A stretch of 64,000 bases of DNA from Apteryx mantelli (GCF_036417845.1 NC_089978.1:143530007-143594006); one strand, 5' to 3'; shown: positions 48,071 to 61,075, counted from the first letter of the stretch. Program-made: numbers and translations. Notes: generated from the sequence alone by a model not told the origin.

Positions 48071-50336
48071 TTTTAGTTTTACTAGTGTTAGTTGAGTTCA
48101 AGGCTGTGGGCAAAACCTTTGTCCATCATTACTGTTTCTGATAGTCTTCCATTTTGCTTCATCATTTTTTAAAAGAAAAAAAAAAGGTATCCCTGTTTGC
48201 TTCATCAGCCAGATTAAGTTTTTGTAGATTTGTTGGGTTCAGTTGAGCTGTGACTGTTGATACTTCCTGAGAATCTGGGCCAGATTGGCATAACTTCCCC
48301 CCCACAATCCCCAAATTACTCTTTCTAAAAAAGTCCTAAATCGACCAATCAGCGATATGATATACGACTTGATCCCTAAGATTCTTATTCTTTATTTAAG
48401 CTAGTTTCAACTGAAGCCACTGTTAGTTTGCTAATGGTCTCTCCATAAAGACTGTGCAAAAACTGAGGCTAAACCTTTGGATTTTGACATCATTTGCAGT
48501 CATTTCTTTAAAAAGTAGCTTTAAAAAATGTTCTTCTTCCAGAAGAAAGTCCATATAACAACTATCTAACTATTAGTACATATTTACTTGACAATTCACC
48601 GTTGCTTGGAAAAGCTCTTGCAGACTGTCAGATACTTGTGTATTCATCAACTAGCTTCTGAGCAAGCTATCATGTAAATGCATAGTTATAAAGTTTTTAA
48701 AATGCATAGTTCTCACCAGATCGGACAAATACATGACCTGAGATTTATTAAGATGCAGCTTCTTGACATGACAGAGCTTAGAGCCTTTACGGTCTTTTGG
48801 GTCATGACCCACTGAAGAAATTTTACCTTCCCAGGTCAAGGATCCATTAGGTAGGAACAGTTCCTCCAAAATCATTACACTATTATCAGCTTGGACAGAC
48901 TTCAAATTAGCATTAATGAAGTACTGGTCTTCTGTGGGAGATTTGGTCTGAAATGCTGAATGTGCGGTGAATCAGTCTTACACAAAAATTACTTGTTTGC
49001 TTTACAAGCCCATCCAACCTTATTCTTAGAGAACTATCTGTCTTCCACACTAAGAGCACCCCAAATGTCTTTTTTAGTGGAAACGGCTTAGAAGCAGAAG
49101 TAAACACAGAGGTTTATGCTTCAAGGGCCGGATTCTGCCAAGCACAAGGAATTTGGTCTAAGCACCCTTCATATTTTAAGGAGCAAAACTCCCTTCCCCT
49201 AGCAGGACAGGTTTCCTGACTGTATAGACACCGCACAGACACACCCAGAGAGCAAGAGAAACAGGACTAAGAGTTGATGTCTAGGGTAAAGGCACGGTTT
49301 CCTCCTCCCACTTTTCCTCCTTCACCAGAGGAAATAGAAACTATCATTTTAAGACTAATATGCTAATGAAGATAGGCAAGAATTCGGTTCTGCAGGTTTG
49401 AGACTAGATGGGGTATTAAAATGGGGATTGGTATTCCTTTGCATAAGTTTCAGTTTTACTCTGTTTATTTGCATGAAGTTGATCCATTTCTGCACAGAAC
49501 AAAATTTTGCTGAATGTGTACTTGGGAAATGTGTGGAGAGTTGAGTTTTGAAGTGACTCCAATCAGTTGTGGTTGGAATTGTCAAAATCCTGTACATTTC
49601 TTAACACTAATATACTTCATCTTTTTTTTGATCATCAGCTATAACTGGAGCTATGATTGATTTTCTTTACTAGAGTGTCATTACTGGCCTTTCTATATTC
49701 TGATGTCCATGTTAATGCTATCCGAGTAGTGCTAGTAACCATCTAGTGAAAACTGCCCTTCTGTTAGTCACTGACACTTGTGTTGGCTCCCAGCAGGCTT
49801 CCCACCTTTCTTGCTTGGCCTTGGTTCCTTCATCCTGAGGGATTTTTGTGTTGAAATGAACTACATTCTTGAGATAAGATATTCTTTTTTTTTTTAGTCT
49901 CTTGGAGTTTGTAGGACAATGATGGCTATATCCACATAAGCAAGTAGTGCAGCACAATAGGAGCAGATGTAGAGAGCAGAAGAGTTGATGCTGAGGATCT
50001 GGTGTCCTCAGCACTGTGTGCATACTGGGGGCTCAGGCTAGCTCTAGTCTGGTCCTGTGGACCGAACGTCCATGACTGCTTGCAACACATTAAGTATGCT
50101 CCAGAAGTGTACTTTTCTGTTCAGTTTAATCCAGAAGGAATCTAGTTTGTCTACTCCAAGACAACTTTGTAGTATGAACCAAAGCACAGGAAGGTTGGAG
50201 AACTGGGAGATCTGCTTCAAAAGTGAACTCTTGATTTGAAAATAGTAATTAATGTGGACTTACCAATAGGCATTCCATGTCAATTCTCTTACGCTGAACA
50301 CAGCACCAGTCCAGCCCTGCCCTTCTGTCCTTGTAG

Positions 50337-50393
50337 GAAATGGTGCCACGGAGCATGGATGGAGGGGGAGGCAGGAAGACAGCTGACCTCCTG
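50337..50393 (+). CDS. Exon-like 57-nt cassette in PHF21B intron 3
   Basis: A pyrimidine-rich acceptor (CCCTTCTGTCCTTGTAG) and a GTGAGC donor bracket 57 nt that are open in phase 0: EMVPRSMDGGGGRKTADLL. Because intron 3 interrupts PHF21B in phase 0, inclusion would insert 19 residues without a frameshift. I know of no such segment in PHF21A or PHF21B, and an intron this long will contain chance splice pairs. It may be a cryptic or lineage-specific exon. Confidence 0.2.
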
Positions 50394-51550
50394 GTGAGCA
50401 TGGGTGCATTGACTGCATCCCTTTCTATTCTGCATGCCAGAAGGACATGGAATGAAGAACCAGTTCCTATTATCTTTTCCAATCTATTTTGGCTGCTAGA
50501 AAAGTTTTCCAGCCCTGAGCTCTGGGCCACTTCAGGTCTAATGGGATTGTGAAATCCTGCCTAAGGATTTTATTTTCTTTATTTCAGACATAGGGCCTGT
50601 ACCTCACTTTGGCAGGGAGCAGTCTCACTGAAGGGCAGGGCCTCTCTTCCCCAGCATAGCAGTATTTTGAGCTGCATTCTGCAATCAATTTACCTATGTT
50701 AATGGAAGTTAACATCTGTGAATTTTGTTGCCTTACTTGGATATGATATTAGAGGGACACTTTGAACTTTCTTACCTTTCCTGAAGAATGTGTCACCAAT
50801 TCACTTTTTCAGTAGGAAATATTCCCCTCCTTTTCGGGTTCCCCAAGTTTATAGCACTGCCTAGTACATGAGAGCCAGAGAAATTAATGTGATTCATAAA
50901 CACAGGTAAAAATTGCTTGGCCTAATTTACTCTTAACATTTTGTTCACTGTAGAAAATTGAGTGAACAACATCAGTGGAAGAAAGTGTGCTAGTGCCTAG
51001 AGTTTTTTAATATTAAATAATATTAGCTGTTATAAAACAAGGGAGCAAATGGGTAGTCTCCCAATATTCCTTTAAAAAAATCCCTTACCATTCTTTCACC
51101 AAAAACTTTACCACTGCTGACCTTTAGCACTCCCAGGAGCTGTGTAAGCAGCCTGACCAGGGCTCGATATGCTGATGGAGCTTGCTCTGACCAGGCTGGG
51201 GACTATGTAAGTTGGGTTAGGCTACACTCACTTAATGATATAAAGGTTGTGCTGCAGTGTAACCGACTACTCTTTTTTCCCAGCAAGTGCTCGGATGCCA
51301 CAGAGACCTTATACAGTTCTTGCCTGACATGCAGTCATGATGTCAGGATGTTTTTCAGTGGCATGGCAAGCCTCCTCCACAGCAATGAGTCTTCACCAAA
51401 CACATGACTACACCATGTAGTTAAATGTAGGCAGTGTATGCCAAGGGATTGGTGTACACTGGTGTGTTCGGTGTGTGCAAATGTTTCTTTAAAACTTGGT
51501 GTACATGGTTTCGTAAAAGTAAATTGTACAGGTGGCCTCTTTCTGCAGCT

Positions 51551-51606
51551 GAAGGTTGGGATTGCGTTAGCCACAAATGAAGGCTGGGATTGCATTAGCC
51601 ACAAAG
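51551..51606 (+). repeat. 28-bp tandem duplication
   Basis: Two adjacent 28-nt copies (51551-51578 and 51579-51606) centred on GGGATTGCGTTAGCCACAAA differ at three bases. Confidence 0.85.
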
Positions 51607-52254
51607 CAGTGACAAAAAGAATGAGGTTCTGGAGCAACTTTCCAATCGAGGAAATGTGAGCAAACAACTGGTCTCGGAGAATTGTGGGGAGTCTGTGGCA
51701 GGCAAAGGTATGGGGAGGCTTGGCTGGACACAGAGGGAGAAAAAATACAGCAGCCGCTCATTTGGAAGTTATAATGTTTTGAACCATTTCTACAAGATAC
51801 AGAAAAAATTCTTAAGGGATGCAAGTGTAAACAAACATGTTACCCCATTTACTGCATATGGGGAGTCTGTTCCAGCTATCCTAAATTTCCTGATACATGG
51901 ATGTTTTTGTTATATTAAGAAACTGATTGCTAAAGTCTTTTCTATTGAGTCTTACCATATCACTCACAGGAGTGTCTTTTTTAAGACTACCTGAATATAT
52001 ATTTTTTTCCAAAACAGAGATTGCTGACTTGGTTTATAGGACAGTTAGAGTTGCTATTCTCACAATAAGTGCACATGTTTCTGGCATTCCATTTTTCCAT
52101 ATCATTTCAGTATTTGGAGGAGCCTTGAAACATTTTTTTCCCAAGTACAGTGTTGCCCTCCTCTACTAGGGGGGTAAAGAGAGGGCTCCCTGCACATGCA
52201 GAGCTGATGGCATCAGTTTAAGTTCTGACACTGGTATTTCTTTTTTGCTGCCAG

Positions 52255-52299
52255 GAAGCACCAGAAGATGGCATGGTTTGTACAGATGCATGCCTGAAA
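52255..52299 (+). CDS. Exon-like 45-nt cassette in PHF21B intron 3
   Basis: A strong acceptor (TATTTCTTTTTTGCTGCCAG) and a consensus GTGAGT donor enclose 45 nt open in phase 0: EAPEDGMVCTDACLK. It would keep the PHF21B frame if included. The splice-site quality is the only evidence; the residues match nothing I know. Confidence 0.2.
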
Positions 52300-54930
52300 G
52301 TGAGTGAGCTTGTGAAAATGCTATTAATAATCTTGGGGAGGGTGTTAAACACTGCCATAAAGAAAAGCAGTGACATGCAGTATTTTAATCCTTATTTCTC
52401 CTTTATGCCAGTAAGGGACAGCAGTGAAGTCCAGCCTATCCTTTCCTGAGTTTAGATGGCCCAAAAAGGGGGAGGGGGAAGTGAAAAGAAAGAAAATGTG
52501 ATGTAATCTTTGTGCAACATAAATAGAAAGGTCAGCCTGCCTAAAAAGAGTATTGATGATAACTGGAAGAGGCGGCACCTTCTCTCCTGAATTTTGACGT
52601 AAAACTTTTCGTATCTCTTTAAGAACTGGTCAGTTCAGCCTTGAAAGGCACAGACTGATCCCTCCTGCTTCCCTTCCCTACTCCTGATAACCAGAAAAAA
52701 TGCTGTGAGGACCACCTGGGATTAACATACTATTTTACCATCTTCAGTACAGTGCCAGAGTCTGCTAGCTTTTCAGATTTAGGGTGTAAAGTTTGGTGGT
52801 TGTTTCGTCTGAGTGATCCTAACATTAGACAAGGTAGGTGCATATTTTAAAAATATGTGTTTGTGAGGTTCTGGAGTATTAGTAGAATCCATCTGGCCTC
52901 CTGACATTTCCACTGGAGGAGAGCAGGGGACAGCCACCCCTCGCACTGCCCTTCTCTGTGCGCAGGGTCCAAACCCTCAGCAGAGGGCAGGAGATCTGGC
53001 AGAGCTTTGCCTTGTTGGGTCACTGTAGCTTGACCAACGCAGGTAGTAATCTGCTTTTTACAAATAGGGCCAGAAAGGAATTTGCCTCCTTCCATGGGAG
53101 GAAGGGGAGAACAGGAGAGGTGCTGGGTAAGATGTGAAGGGACAATCTGCTTTTAATTTCACTTTAATGAACTGAGCCAGCAGATAAACACTTACCGTAT
53201 CTTTAGGTGTTTGAAAAACCCAAACAGGCTGACTACTAAAAGGCAATAACACGTGGGCACATTTGAAGGAGGAAATATTTCTTTTGATTGGGTCTAGAAA
53301 GAAAAGGATTGCCTATGTTTTACTGGACCCAGTTTGCTTTCACTCAGCTGAAACTGCATATTGTATAAGTTTTTACCAATTTAATGCAATGAGATATCAG
53401 TGCAGCAGTTCATTGAGACCATGGACTAATTAGTTAATATTTCTCTAGCTTTCTGAAAGTGTAAAGAACTATGGATATATAAAAAGCTACACAAGTTCTT
53501 AATTAATTAGTGCAGGTATGAATTTAGGCAGAAGAAGATGCCAGCTAGATCAATCTCGCCTTCTCCAGTACTGTAATTGCTTCAGCATGTGGCAGTGTGT
53601 GCGTTGCTGTGGCTGGTAACTACTGTACTATAAAATTCACGGTTAGAGGGGAGAGGACCTAGTTACTTTGGTCTTTTTTATCATTGGCTATCCAGAGACT
53701 GACACTGACCCTTCATCTTTAGGAGCTGGTCGGGTTCGACTCTGTGATTTGGTCCTTCATTAGTTTTTGAGATGGAGAGCTTCAGGCAGAGCCTGATTCT
53801 GTGTTTGTCAGGGTTACCTCTGCAGAAGTTGGTGGACATCTGTAATGTGGAACTGTTTTTAGAGTGACCACAGTACCTACAGGGGTACTTGAGACTTGCT
53901 TTGTCTTCCTGTGCTGTTTTCTGCAAATGGGACATGTGATGTACAAGGACATCTGGGGACGGTGTCATATTTTCTGCTGGCTTAAAATTTTCTGAAATCA
54001 GTACATCTATACTGGTGGAGAACTTGACTCGGTATAAATAAATGTGGGATTTTAACAGAGCTATCAGATAAGTGCACTCAGTTCACTTCTTTTTATCTCA
54101 TGTGAGGTGCTGGCTTTCATTTGCTATAGCAACCGGACTATATTCTGATGCAGCTGTACACATAAGCACACTGACTTTCAAAGGCGTATAGTTGTTTTTT
54201 TCGTGCTAAAGCGAAGCGTGTGTCTGTTTGACAAAGAATGTGTGTATGTAGAAGTGTAAAGAGGCAGTGATTTCCCTAAGTTGGTGACCACAGCCTTCAG
54301 GCATTGGATAATTATTCTAAATTTATTTGGAATAAGTAATCTTAAGTGGGATCTCAAAATATCTGTTAAGGATGCTGGAGCTTCCTGAATGTTGGCAGGT
54401 TAGGAAAGCTGACAAGTTTTTCATTTGTCAATTTTTTTCCCATATCTTTTCACAATCTGAAGGAGCCCAAGACAGGCTCTTTCGTTCTGGTTTGATTGGA
54501 CTAGTTAGTAGCTGGAAGTAAACATGTTGGATCATTCTGGAATTTTATATCTCTGCAGCATTATGTGAATCACTTTGCGGATGGGATGCTTCCAAGTATA
54601 AAGAGGCTAAGGATGATGTAACAAAATGTAATTTTGAAATTGAAACCATGCTAACCACTGTGGGGGGGAGAAAACACTATGCATATATAAAGCTACCATT
54701 ACGGGATTAGTCAGAAGCTGGTAAGGAACGCAGGGGCTCGGGTTTTGGATGCAGTTCTGCATCTGTAGTGGCATTGCCTCTCCAGCATGCTCTTTGGTGT
54801 ATGCTTCATGACATAAGGAATAGTATAGTTAAGTGCAGCTGTGCTCAGAGAAGTGTCAGGGTGTACAGCTAGACGTTTCTTGCTCGACAGATTTTCTCTT
54901 TTGCTGTGTAGCTTAATGATGCAGCATTGG
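52300..54930. other. Intron 3 sequence, nothing specific
   Basis: Unique intronic sequence with short chance frames on both strands. Confidence 0.5.
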
Positions 54931-55045
54931 ATTTTCAAAAGCTCTCAACAATGGTCTGTACTAGCTCTTGCTGAAGTCAACAGGAGTTTTACTATTGACT
55001 TCAGCTGAAGCAGACTAAGTGCTTCTGCGGTGAGAGCTTTTGTTG
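54931..55045. repeat. Foldback (MITE-like) element with nested perfect arms
   Basis: Outer arms CAAAAGCTCTCA (54936-54947) and TGAGAGCTTTTG (55031-55042) are perfectly complementary over 12 bp. Inner arms GCTGAAGTCAA (54970-54980) and TTGACTTCAGC (54995-55005) are perfect over 11 bp around CAGGAGTTTTACTA. The element is about 115 bp with no coding capacity, as expected of a non-autonomous foldback element. Palindromic repeats built on TTGACTTCAATGGGAG-like cores are, from memory, common in turtles, crocodilians and some birds. Confidence 0.65.
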
Positions 55046-57314
55046 AAACCCAGCTTTAACTACAATCCTGTGTGTAAGTTGTCCCAGAAGGGACTGATCA
55101 CAGCAGCACCTGCAGTCCCTGTCCTCAAGCCCTTGATCAGTGAAGTTCTTATCTCCAGTGGCAGCCTTAGTCCAGCAGCCCCCAGGATTTGCTGATTGGG
55201 AAGGGACAATAGATGGTAGGACTGATGCTCATTAAGCTACACTAAATTTGTAGCAACTGCCCAAGGAACATACTCAAAAGTGACTTTTTTTCCCAATTGC
55301 CTTTAACATTTTTTTTCTTTCCAGACTTAGTCTGTGCTGTAGTCACCAGTGAAGACTCTGAGCTAGATCCAGACCCTTTCAAAGTCGATTGAAAGGTCCC
55401 TGACACACAGCATGGACTCGGTTCCACTTCTTCACCAGTTAGACTAATTCTTGCTGCCTTCAGTGGGCAACAGGTCAGCCTCGCTCTCCTTGGTAGCTGA
55501 GACAATATAGATTTAAAATGGGGAATATATATTTAGATTCACTCTTGGAAATCCTCAAACATCCCAAAGAGTTTGGTTCGGTTTAAGAAAAGCCCCAATG
55601 CTAATGCCAGAGGCCAAGAAGTGACCTGAAAGGTTCCAGATGAGGGTAAAACACTGGTGCCACAAAGCAAAGGAAAGCGAAGGAAGGTTTCTTCTGATTT
55701 GGGAACCTGGCGTCAGAATTTGTTCTGCAAACAGATGTTTCCAAGGCCAAGTTATGCATGTGTGGAAATGGGATTATAATAGGTGTTGTTTGCCTCTTTA
55801 ACAGGCACTGCAGGAAGCTTTCTGTAATATTGTTGACCTTCAAAACACTTTGGAAACATTGCTCAGTTAAATCAGGCTGCCAGAATGGTGTGAGTCTCAA
55901 CTCACTAGGCATATTTAGCTATGGTTATTTAGGCCTAATGGTTCCTACATCATTTTTGCTTTCTGAAATATATTGTTCTGTGAGTATAAGAGCTATGGAA
56001 ATTGGGTTTCCAATGGTTTTGTGCCTCAGGATTGATTGATCTTGGTGCTTAAGGAAGAGGCAAACTCTGATTCAAACTTTTGCAGTGACTGGGGCATACA
56101 AAGTTGCTCTCAAATACGGATTCTCTAGCGCCTAGTGAGGGGTGACGTGTGATGCCTGACCTTCACTTCAGTTAGGCCAACTGTTTCCTCTACTGAAACT
56201 CCTATTTTCATGAAGCTTCTTGGTACTTGGAACTTTGTATCCTTAGGATCTCTACCCTTTTGTCCAGTTTTGTTGAAATTGCACTATTGGTTCAAAGCCA
56301 CTGAACATACACAGGCATTGTAATTTTGTGAGTGTTACTTCCTTAGGAAATGAGCTTTATTATGTTTTTATTAAAATATTGTTGATACAAATTCATTTTC
56401 TTTGCTCAGCGTTACCTAACAGGTTCATTGCCATCCAGTAGGAGTTGCAGGTTTTTTGAGCTGAAAAGATGCCCAGCTGTTAAGGTTGCTCTAAGTAGCT
56501 TGGTGTCCTTTCCAGCTGAGTATGAAGTCTTTGCACCCCTTTCAGCACTAGTAGCCAACATCTCAGCTTTCCTGTTGACTTCAGTAGGAGGTAGTGGCAT
56601 CCAGCAGTCAGAGGAATGGCTGAGCACCCTGCTTTATTCCTTCACAGAGGCGTGGGCTGGCTGCGCTGCCCAGAGGAGGCCGCCCTAAGAACTTCACAAA
56701 TGAAGCAAAACTCTTTGAAAATGTGTAAGACTTTGGTTTAACGTCATTATTTACATGCAGAAGGGCATGCCAGGCAATGTTATGGCACAGCTGCAATGTG
56801 CTGCAGGTGCAAGTCTAAAGGACTGTCTGTTCTTCAGAGAGTTTAGTTTCCTACTTAGTCCTCAAGGTAGCAGCTAATTCTGAGTAAGGGCAGCAGAGCA
56901 GTTGATCACTTGGTAGCTGGCTACGGGCTGGGTAAAACTTAATCTGTTGACTCACTGGCAAAGATAGGGAAGAACAAGAAGGTAAAGAAAGGCCCCAGAT
57001 TTGACCTGACTTGGAATGAATATTCTATTCAAGTGGCTAGCTTGTTGGCTTGGGGCTTTGGAAACCTCAGTTCAGTTCCTTGTTTTGGTGTTTTCTTCCT
57101 GTGCATATTTTGGCAGGTCCCCTCTGGCACCTGAGCCTCCTTTCCCATCTCGAAGACAGAGGCAGCAGATCTCCCTTGTTTCAAATAGTCATGATAGCAC
57201 TTTCAGAATAAATATCTTACAGATTGCCTAGCTATTGTTGTTTTTGAAGTGTATATGCATTTATACATATAGATTATATAACTGTAATCTTGCCACAGTT
57301 ATATAAATATTTAC

Positions 57315-57362
57315 ATTCAAAGATACCTAAATTCAAAGATATCTAAATTCAAAGATATACAA
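57315..57362 (+). repeat. 16-bp unit repeated three times
   Basis: Three head-to-tail copies of ATTCAAAGATACCTAA are present; the second and third carry one and a few substitutions. Confidence 0.85.
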
Positions 57363-57865
57363 CTCAGAAATCCCAGAGAAAGTGAGAATGTTTTCTCTTT
57401 AAAATACAAAACAAAGCCCTTCTTCCCTACAATATGGTACAACCGCACTGTTGTTCACTGGCTTTTTTCTAACAGTAGTCTTGGGGAAATATTTGATGAG
57501 AGAGCTGAAAACCTGGTGGACTAATTCAGGTCAAAATATTGTTGAGAGGTATTTGTATATTCATGCATCTGGAAAGGGCCAAATGAAGCTAGGAGAAATT
57601 TTTTTATAGCATTGCAGACCCAACAGTTCTAGAAGCCCTAAAAGAAACCCTGTTCTTCTGATTACAGTTCTTTCTGTCACTGAGATCGGTGACAAAACTT
57701 CATTTTACTTCAGCAACAGCACAAGTACTATCACAAACATTCACATTTTTTGGGTGCTATTTTAAGTGAGGATGTGGCCACTTCTTATCTTGCCCTGGCA
57801 TGGTGCCCCTGCAGTGAGGAGATCAGCCAGTTCAGGGAGCTGATTCAACCAAAAACTCACACTAC

Positions 57866-57885
57866 AAAAAAAAAAAAAAAAAAAA
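57866..57885 (+). repeat. Poly-A run (~20 nt)
   Basis: A run of about 20 A lies in intron 3. No upstream retrocopy body or target-site duplication was recognised. A similar run of about 18 A is at 36450-36467. Confidence 0.8.
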
Positions 57886-60654
57886 GTAGTTATTTGTTCA
57901 CTCCAGGCTGTGGACTGGCTAGTAGGACCTCCTAGGCAGGACTGTTTCTGCCGGTTGGCCCAAACTCTTCTTTATGAAAGCACAAATGGGCTATGCCACT
58001 TTGTGGCACATGGCACACAAACCAGCGATGTCACATATAACGTAATGGCAGTTTTATTACATCCAGAAAGCATGTGGCATACCTGGTGTTTTTCTGATAG
58101 GTTTGCAGCATGCCGCGTACTGAATTAGTCTCCACGGACATGTAACAAAATCTTTCAGTTTGGTTGCTTTCTTCCAGACAGTGTTCTGTAGCAGTTAACT
58201 AAAGACTATTTATAACTCTGTTAGTAAGTAATATTAAATTATGCGTTACTTTTTATGTGAATAATCACAAAAAATTCAAATGAGGAATATTATCCATATT
58301 CTGTCTCCCAGAAATACAGATTTTCATGTATACATTGGTGTAATCTACTTGGTAATTTACAGTTTCACAGACAAGTCTTCCAAATCCATGGGATGTCTCT
58401 TGGTGCTAGAATTTTAGCTGGAAATCTGACAGAGCTGACAAATTCTTGTTCCTTCCCACACAACCTCTTTGTCCTTTCCCATCTATGAACTCTCATCCAC
58501 AGCAGTCATTCCTCCTCAAAGCCAGAATAGCTTTAGTTCCTGAACATATCTTGGGTGAAATTCATCTCTGATATAGTGCACGATCCTCCACTGGAGAAAG
58601 TTTGGCTTCTTTCTGGAACTAACATTGTTGAAAGAGTTTCCCACTAAACTTCTTGAATTCACTGTGCAGAGTTAGGTGGCGTTAAGATACAGAGATTATG
58701 CAGAAAGCATGCATTGTCTGGAAGATATATGATTTGCTGAAGTGTAATACTGGTCTTGGGGCTCGGTTCATAGACTTTATTTGATTTTGGTGGGCTAGAG
58801 GGTAGGACCTTACTGGCAAACAGAGGTTCCAGTGAAGTTTTGTCTTCGCTTCTGTAGTTCTGGAATGAAGCTTTTCAATAGGCATGAATCAATTGTCTTA
58901 GCACCTTTCAGAGCTTCAGTTTCTGGCCAAGCATACTCTGCATTTGATGGCGGCACCAGGTAATTGACCTTTTTGCTTCTTAGCTGGGGCCCAGAGGTGA
59001 GCACAGTCCATAGATTTTGCTATACACTCAAGCTGTTTGAAACTACCTCTCCCATTTAGAAAGCCTTTTAGATAAATCTTTTCCCTCCTCGTGCCTTTTC
59101 AAACAGATACTTAGTCTGGGTATTGGAATTTAGGCTCTCCAAAGTGCAGAACAGTTGTAGTCACATCTGTCCACTACCCCTAGGATTTATAACATATGTG
59201 TCAAGCATCAAGAAAGTGCTGAGTGCCTCATACTCCTGCTGAACTGTGAGGGAGTTGAAGATATCTCATATCTTTTAGGAAGGGTGGTTAAGCACCTTGC
59301 AGGACCCGTTCACAGCTCACCAGGCTATTTGTGCTACAGGATGTGCCTCACTCTTGTATTTACTAGAGCACCAGCGCCTCTAACAGCAGTCACACTCCCT
59401 CAGAGATCTTCTCGTTCCAGAAGAACTGTTTTAAAAGAATGTCAGGGACAAGAGATACAGGCTCTGGTTTTTAAAAATGCTGAATTCTTCTTAACCAGGT
59501 CAGATTTTTGAATGCCTGTATTCAGCTAATTTTGATCATCTTGTCACCATTTTAAATCCCCCTGATTACTGTTCTCTTCAGTAGCCTCCAGGTGCTGCTT
59601 CTTGTATGTAGAAAACTTGGCACTTACGTATGTTTACTCCTAATGAGTTGCCTTTTGTGAAAACGCATTGATTTCTAGATCAACATCACAATTTTAAATG
59701 GCCTTTGTAAACTCCATTACAAGTAGCTGTTTACAGAGTTCAAAGACTAAAAATTAATTAAAATCTGAGGCACTCTTCAGTATAAAATATTTAGTTGTTT
59801 TCTTTTTCCTTTGTTAAGAATGTCAAACGCTTGTGCTAAACTGGCAACTACTGTTAGCTGCCTGCGTTAATTTGGTTATTGCTTTTTAAAGAGCTCCTAA
59901 ATATTCAACTGCAGTGCCATTGTTACCATAACTATGGTCTTCTCTGCATTTGCATTGATAAAAATAGTGGCTAACATTTTGCAGTAGGAGTTAAGTGACT
60001 GCACATTTCCTGATGACAGCGTTTTGAGAACATTTGTCCCTGTTGTGACAGGGCGCCAAAAGTTCCCTGTTCTTCCTGCAGAAAGCGTATTCTGTACATG
60101 GGAATGGTTGGATTTGGGTAGGGAGAAAGTCCTCAAAAAGACTGAAGAGTCTGCACGTTTGATCTTACAGGAACCTTTAAGACTTCCATGGGCCATATCA
60201 GCACTTGGGTAGAATAAGCTCCTAGCTTGCTTCAGTGAAAGTGTGTGTCTGTGGCAATTTGTGCTGTATGTTGTGCATGGCTGCCAGGGAAATAGTAAAG
60301 AATTCACTTCAATTCAATGCATCAGTACTTTGGGATTATTTACCTGTCTGAAATACCTCTCCAGAATATACAGATCTCTAATATGTCTCAGTGTGCCCAG
60401 TAACATGGTCACCTATTAAAAAAATGTATAGAACAATGCAATTTTCAAAGAAAGAGGTTTCTCTGATTTTTTTTCAGGGTGTAGAAAATCATATATTTGC
60501 AAATGTAATTTCATTTCTGGAAAGCACATTTTAAATTCCTATTTTTATTAAAAGAGCTTCCAGAAATCTGGTCAGGGTGTCTTTAACCCATGCACAGACG
60601 TGCAGTAGAGAGCAGTTTCTATCTGAAGAGCTTTCTCTTTAGACAAAGAAATGT

Positions 60655-60775
60655 CATAATCCCACTTCCAAGGACAGGCAGCTGAGGCATGGAGATGCCT
60701 AGCAAGGTGACCAAGGTTGCACCAAAAAGTCTGCAGCAGAGCCAGAAACTGCATCCAGCGTTCCCACATCCAGTT
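60655..60775 (+). repeat. MIR-like SINE relic
   Basis: CCCACTTCCAAGGACAGGCA, then GCTGAGGCATGGAGATGCC, AAGGTGACCAAGGTTGCACC and GTCTGCAGCAGAGCCAGAAA follow the order of the MIR core (fraction of A-rich start, CTGAGGCACAGAGA, AAGGTCACACAGC, AGTGGCAGAGCCAGGA). Confidence 0.55.
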
Positions 60776-60859
60776 TAATGGTTTACCCGCAAGACCACCT
60801 TGTCTATGCTAGCTCCTTCGGCCACCTGAATTAGATGTTTCTCAATAGTTCCTTAGCAG

Positions 60860-61075
60860 ATGTCCACGGATGTGTGCAAAAGGAGCTGGCGAGCTGGGAG
60901 CGTGCAGGCCCCTTGCATCTCTGCGTGGCAGAAGGGGTGGTGGCTGGCTCTGGGTGCGAAGCAGCGCTGTACGGTGCGCACAGCGGCTCGCCTGCACTGG
61001 CTTGCAAGCTGAAACACCAAACGGTGCTCCTGATGACATTTGCTACTACTTTTGTTGCAGTGTGAAATAAATGAA
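60860..61075 (+). other. Local GC/CpG-rich patch with a short open frame
   Basis: This patch keeps CpGs (GGTGCGAAGCAGCGC, GTACGGTGCGCAC) in AT-rich intron. An open frame of 76 codons (60835-61065, beginning at a TTG/ATG cluster) ends at a TGA that overlaps an AATAAA (61067). The coincidence suggests a possible transcript end or retrocopy, but the residues match nothing I know. Confidence 0.2.

Larger units (their letters stand above)
55046..60654. other. Intron 3 sequence, nothing specific beyond listed repeats
   Basis: Unique sequence with the 16-bp triplicate and the A run listed above. A CTGTTGACTTCAGTAGGAGG near 56572 carries the foldback core seen at 54931 and may be another fragment of that family. 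Confidence 0.45.
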
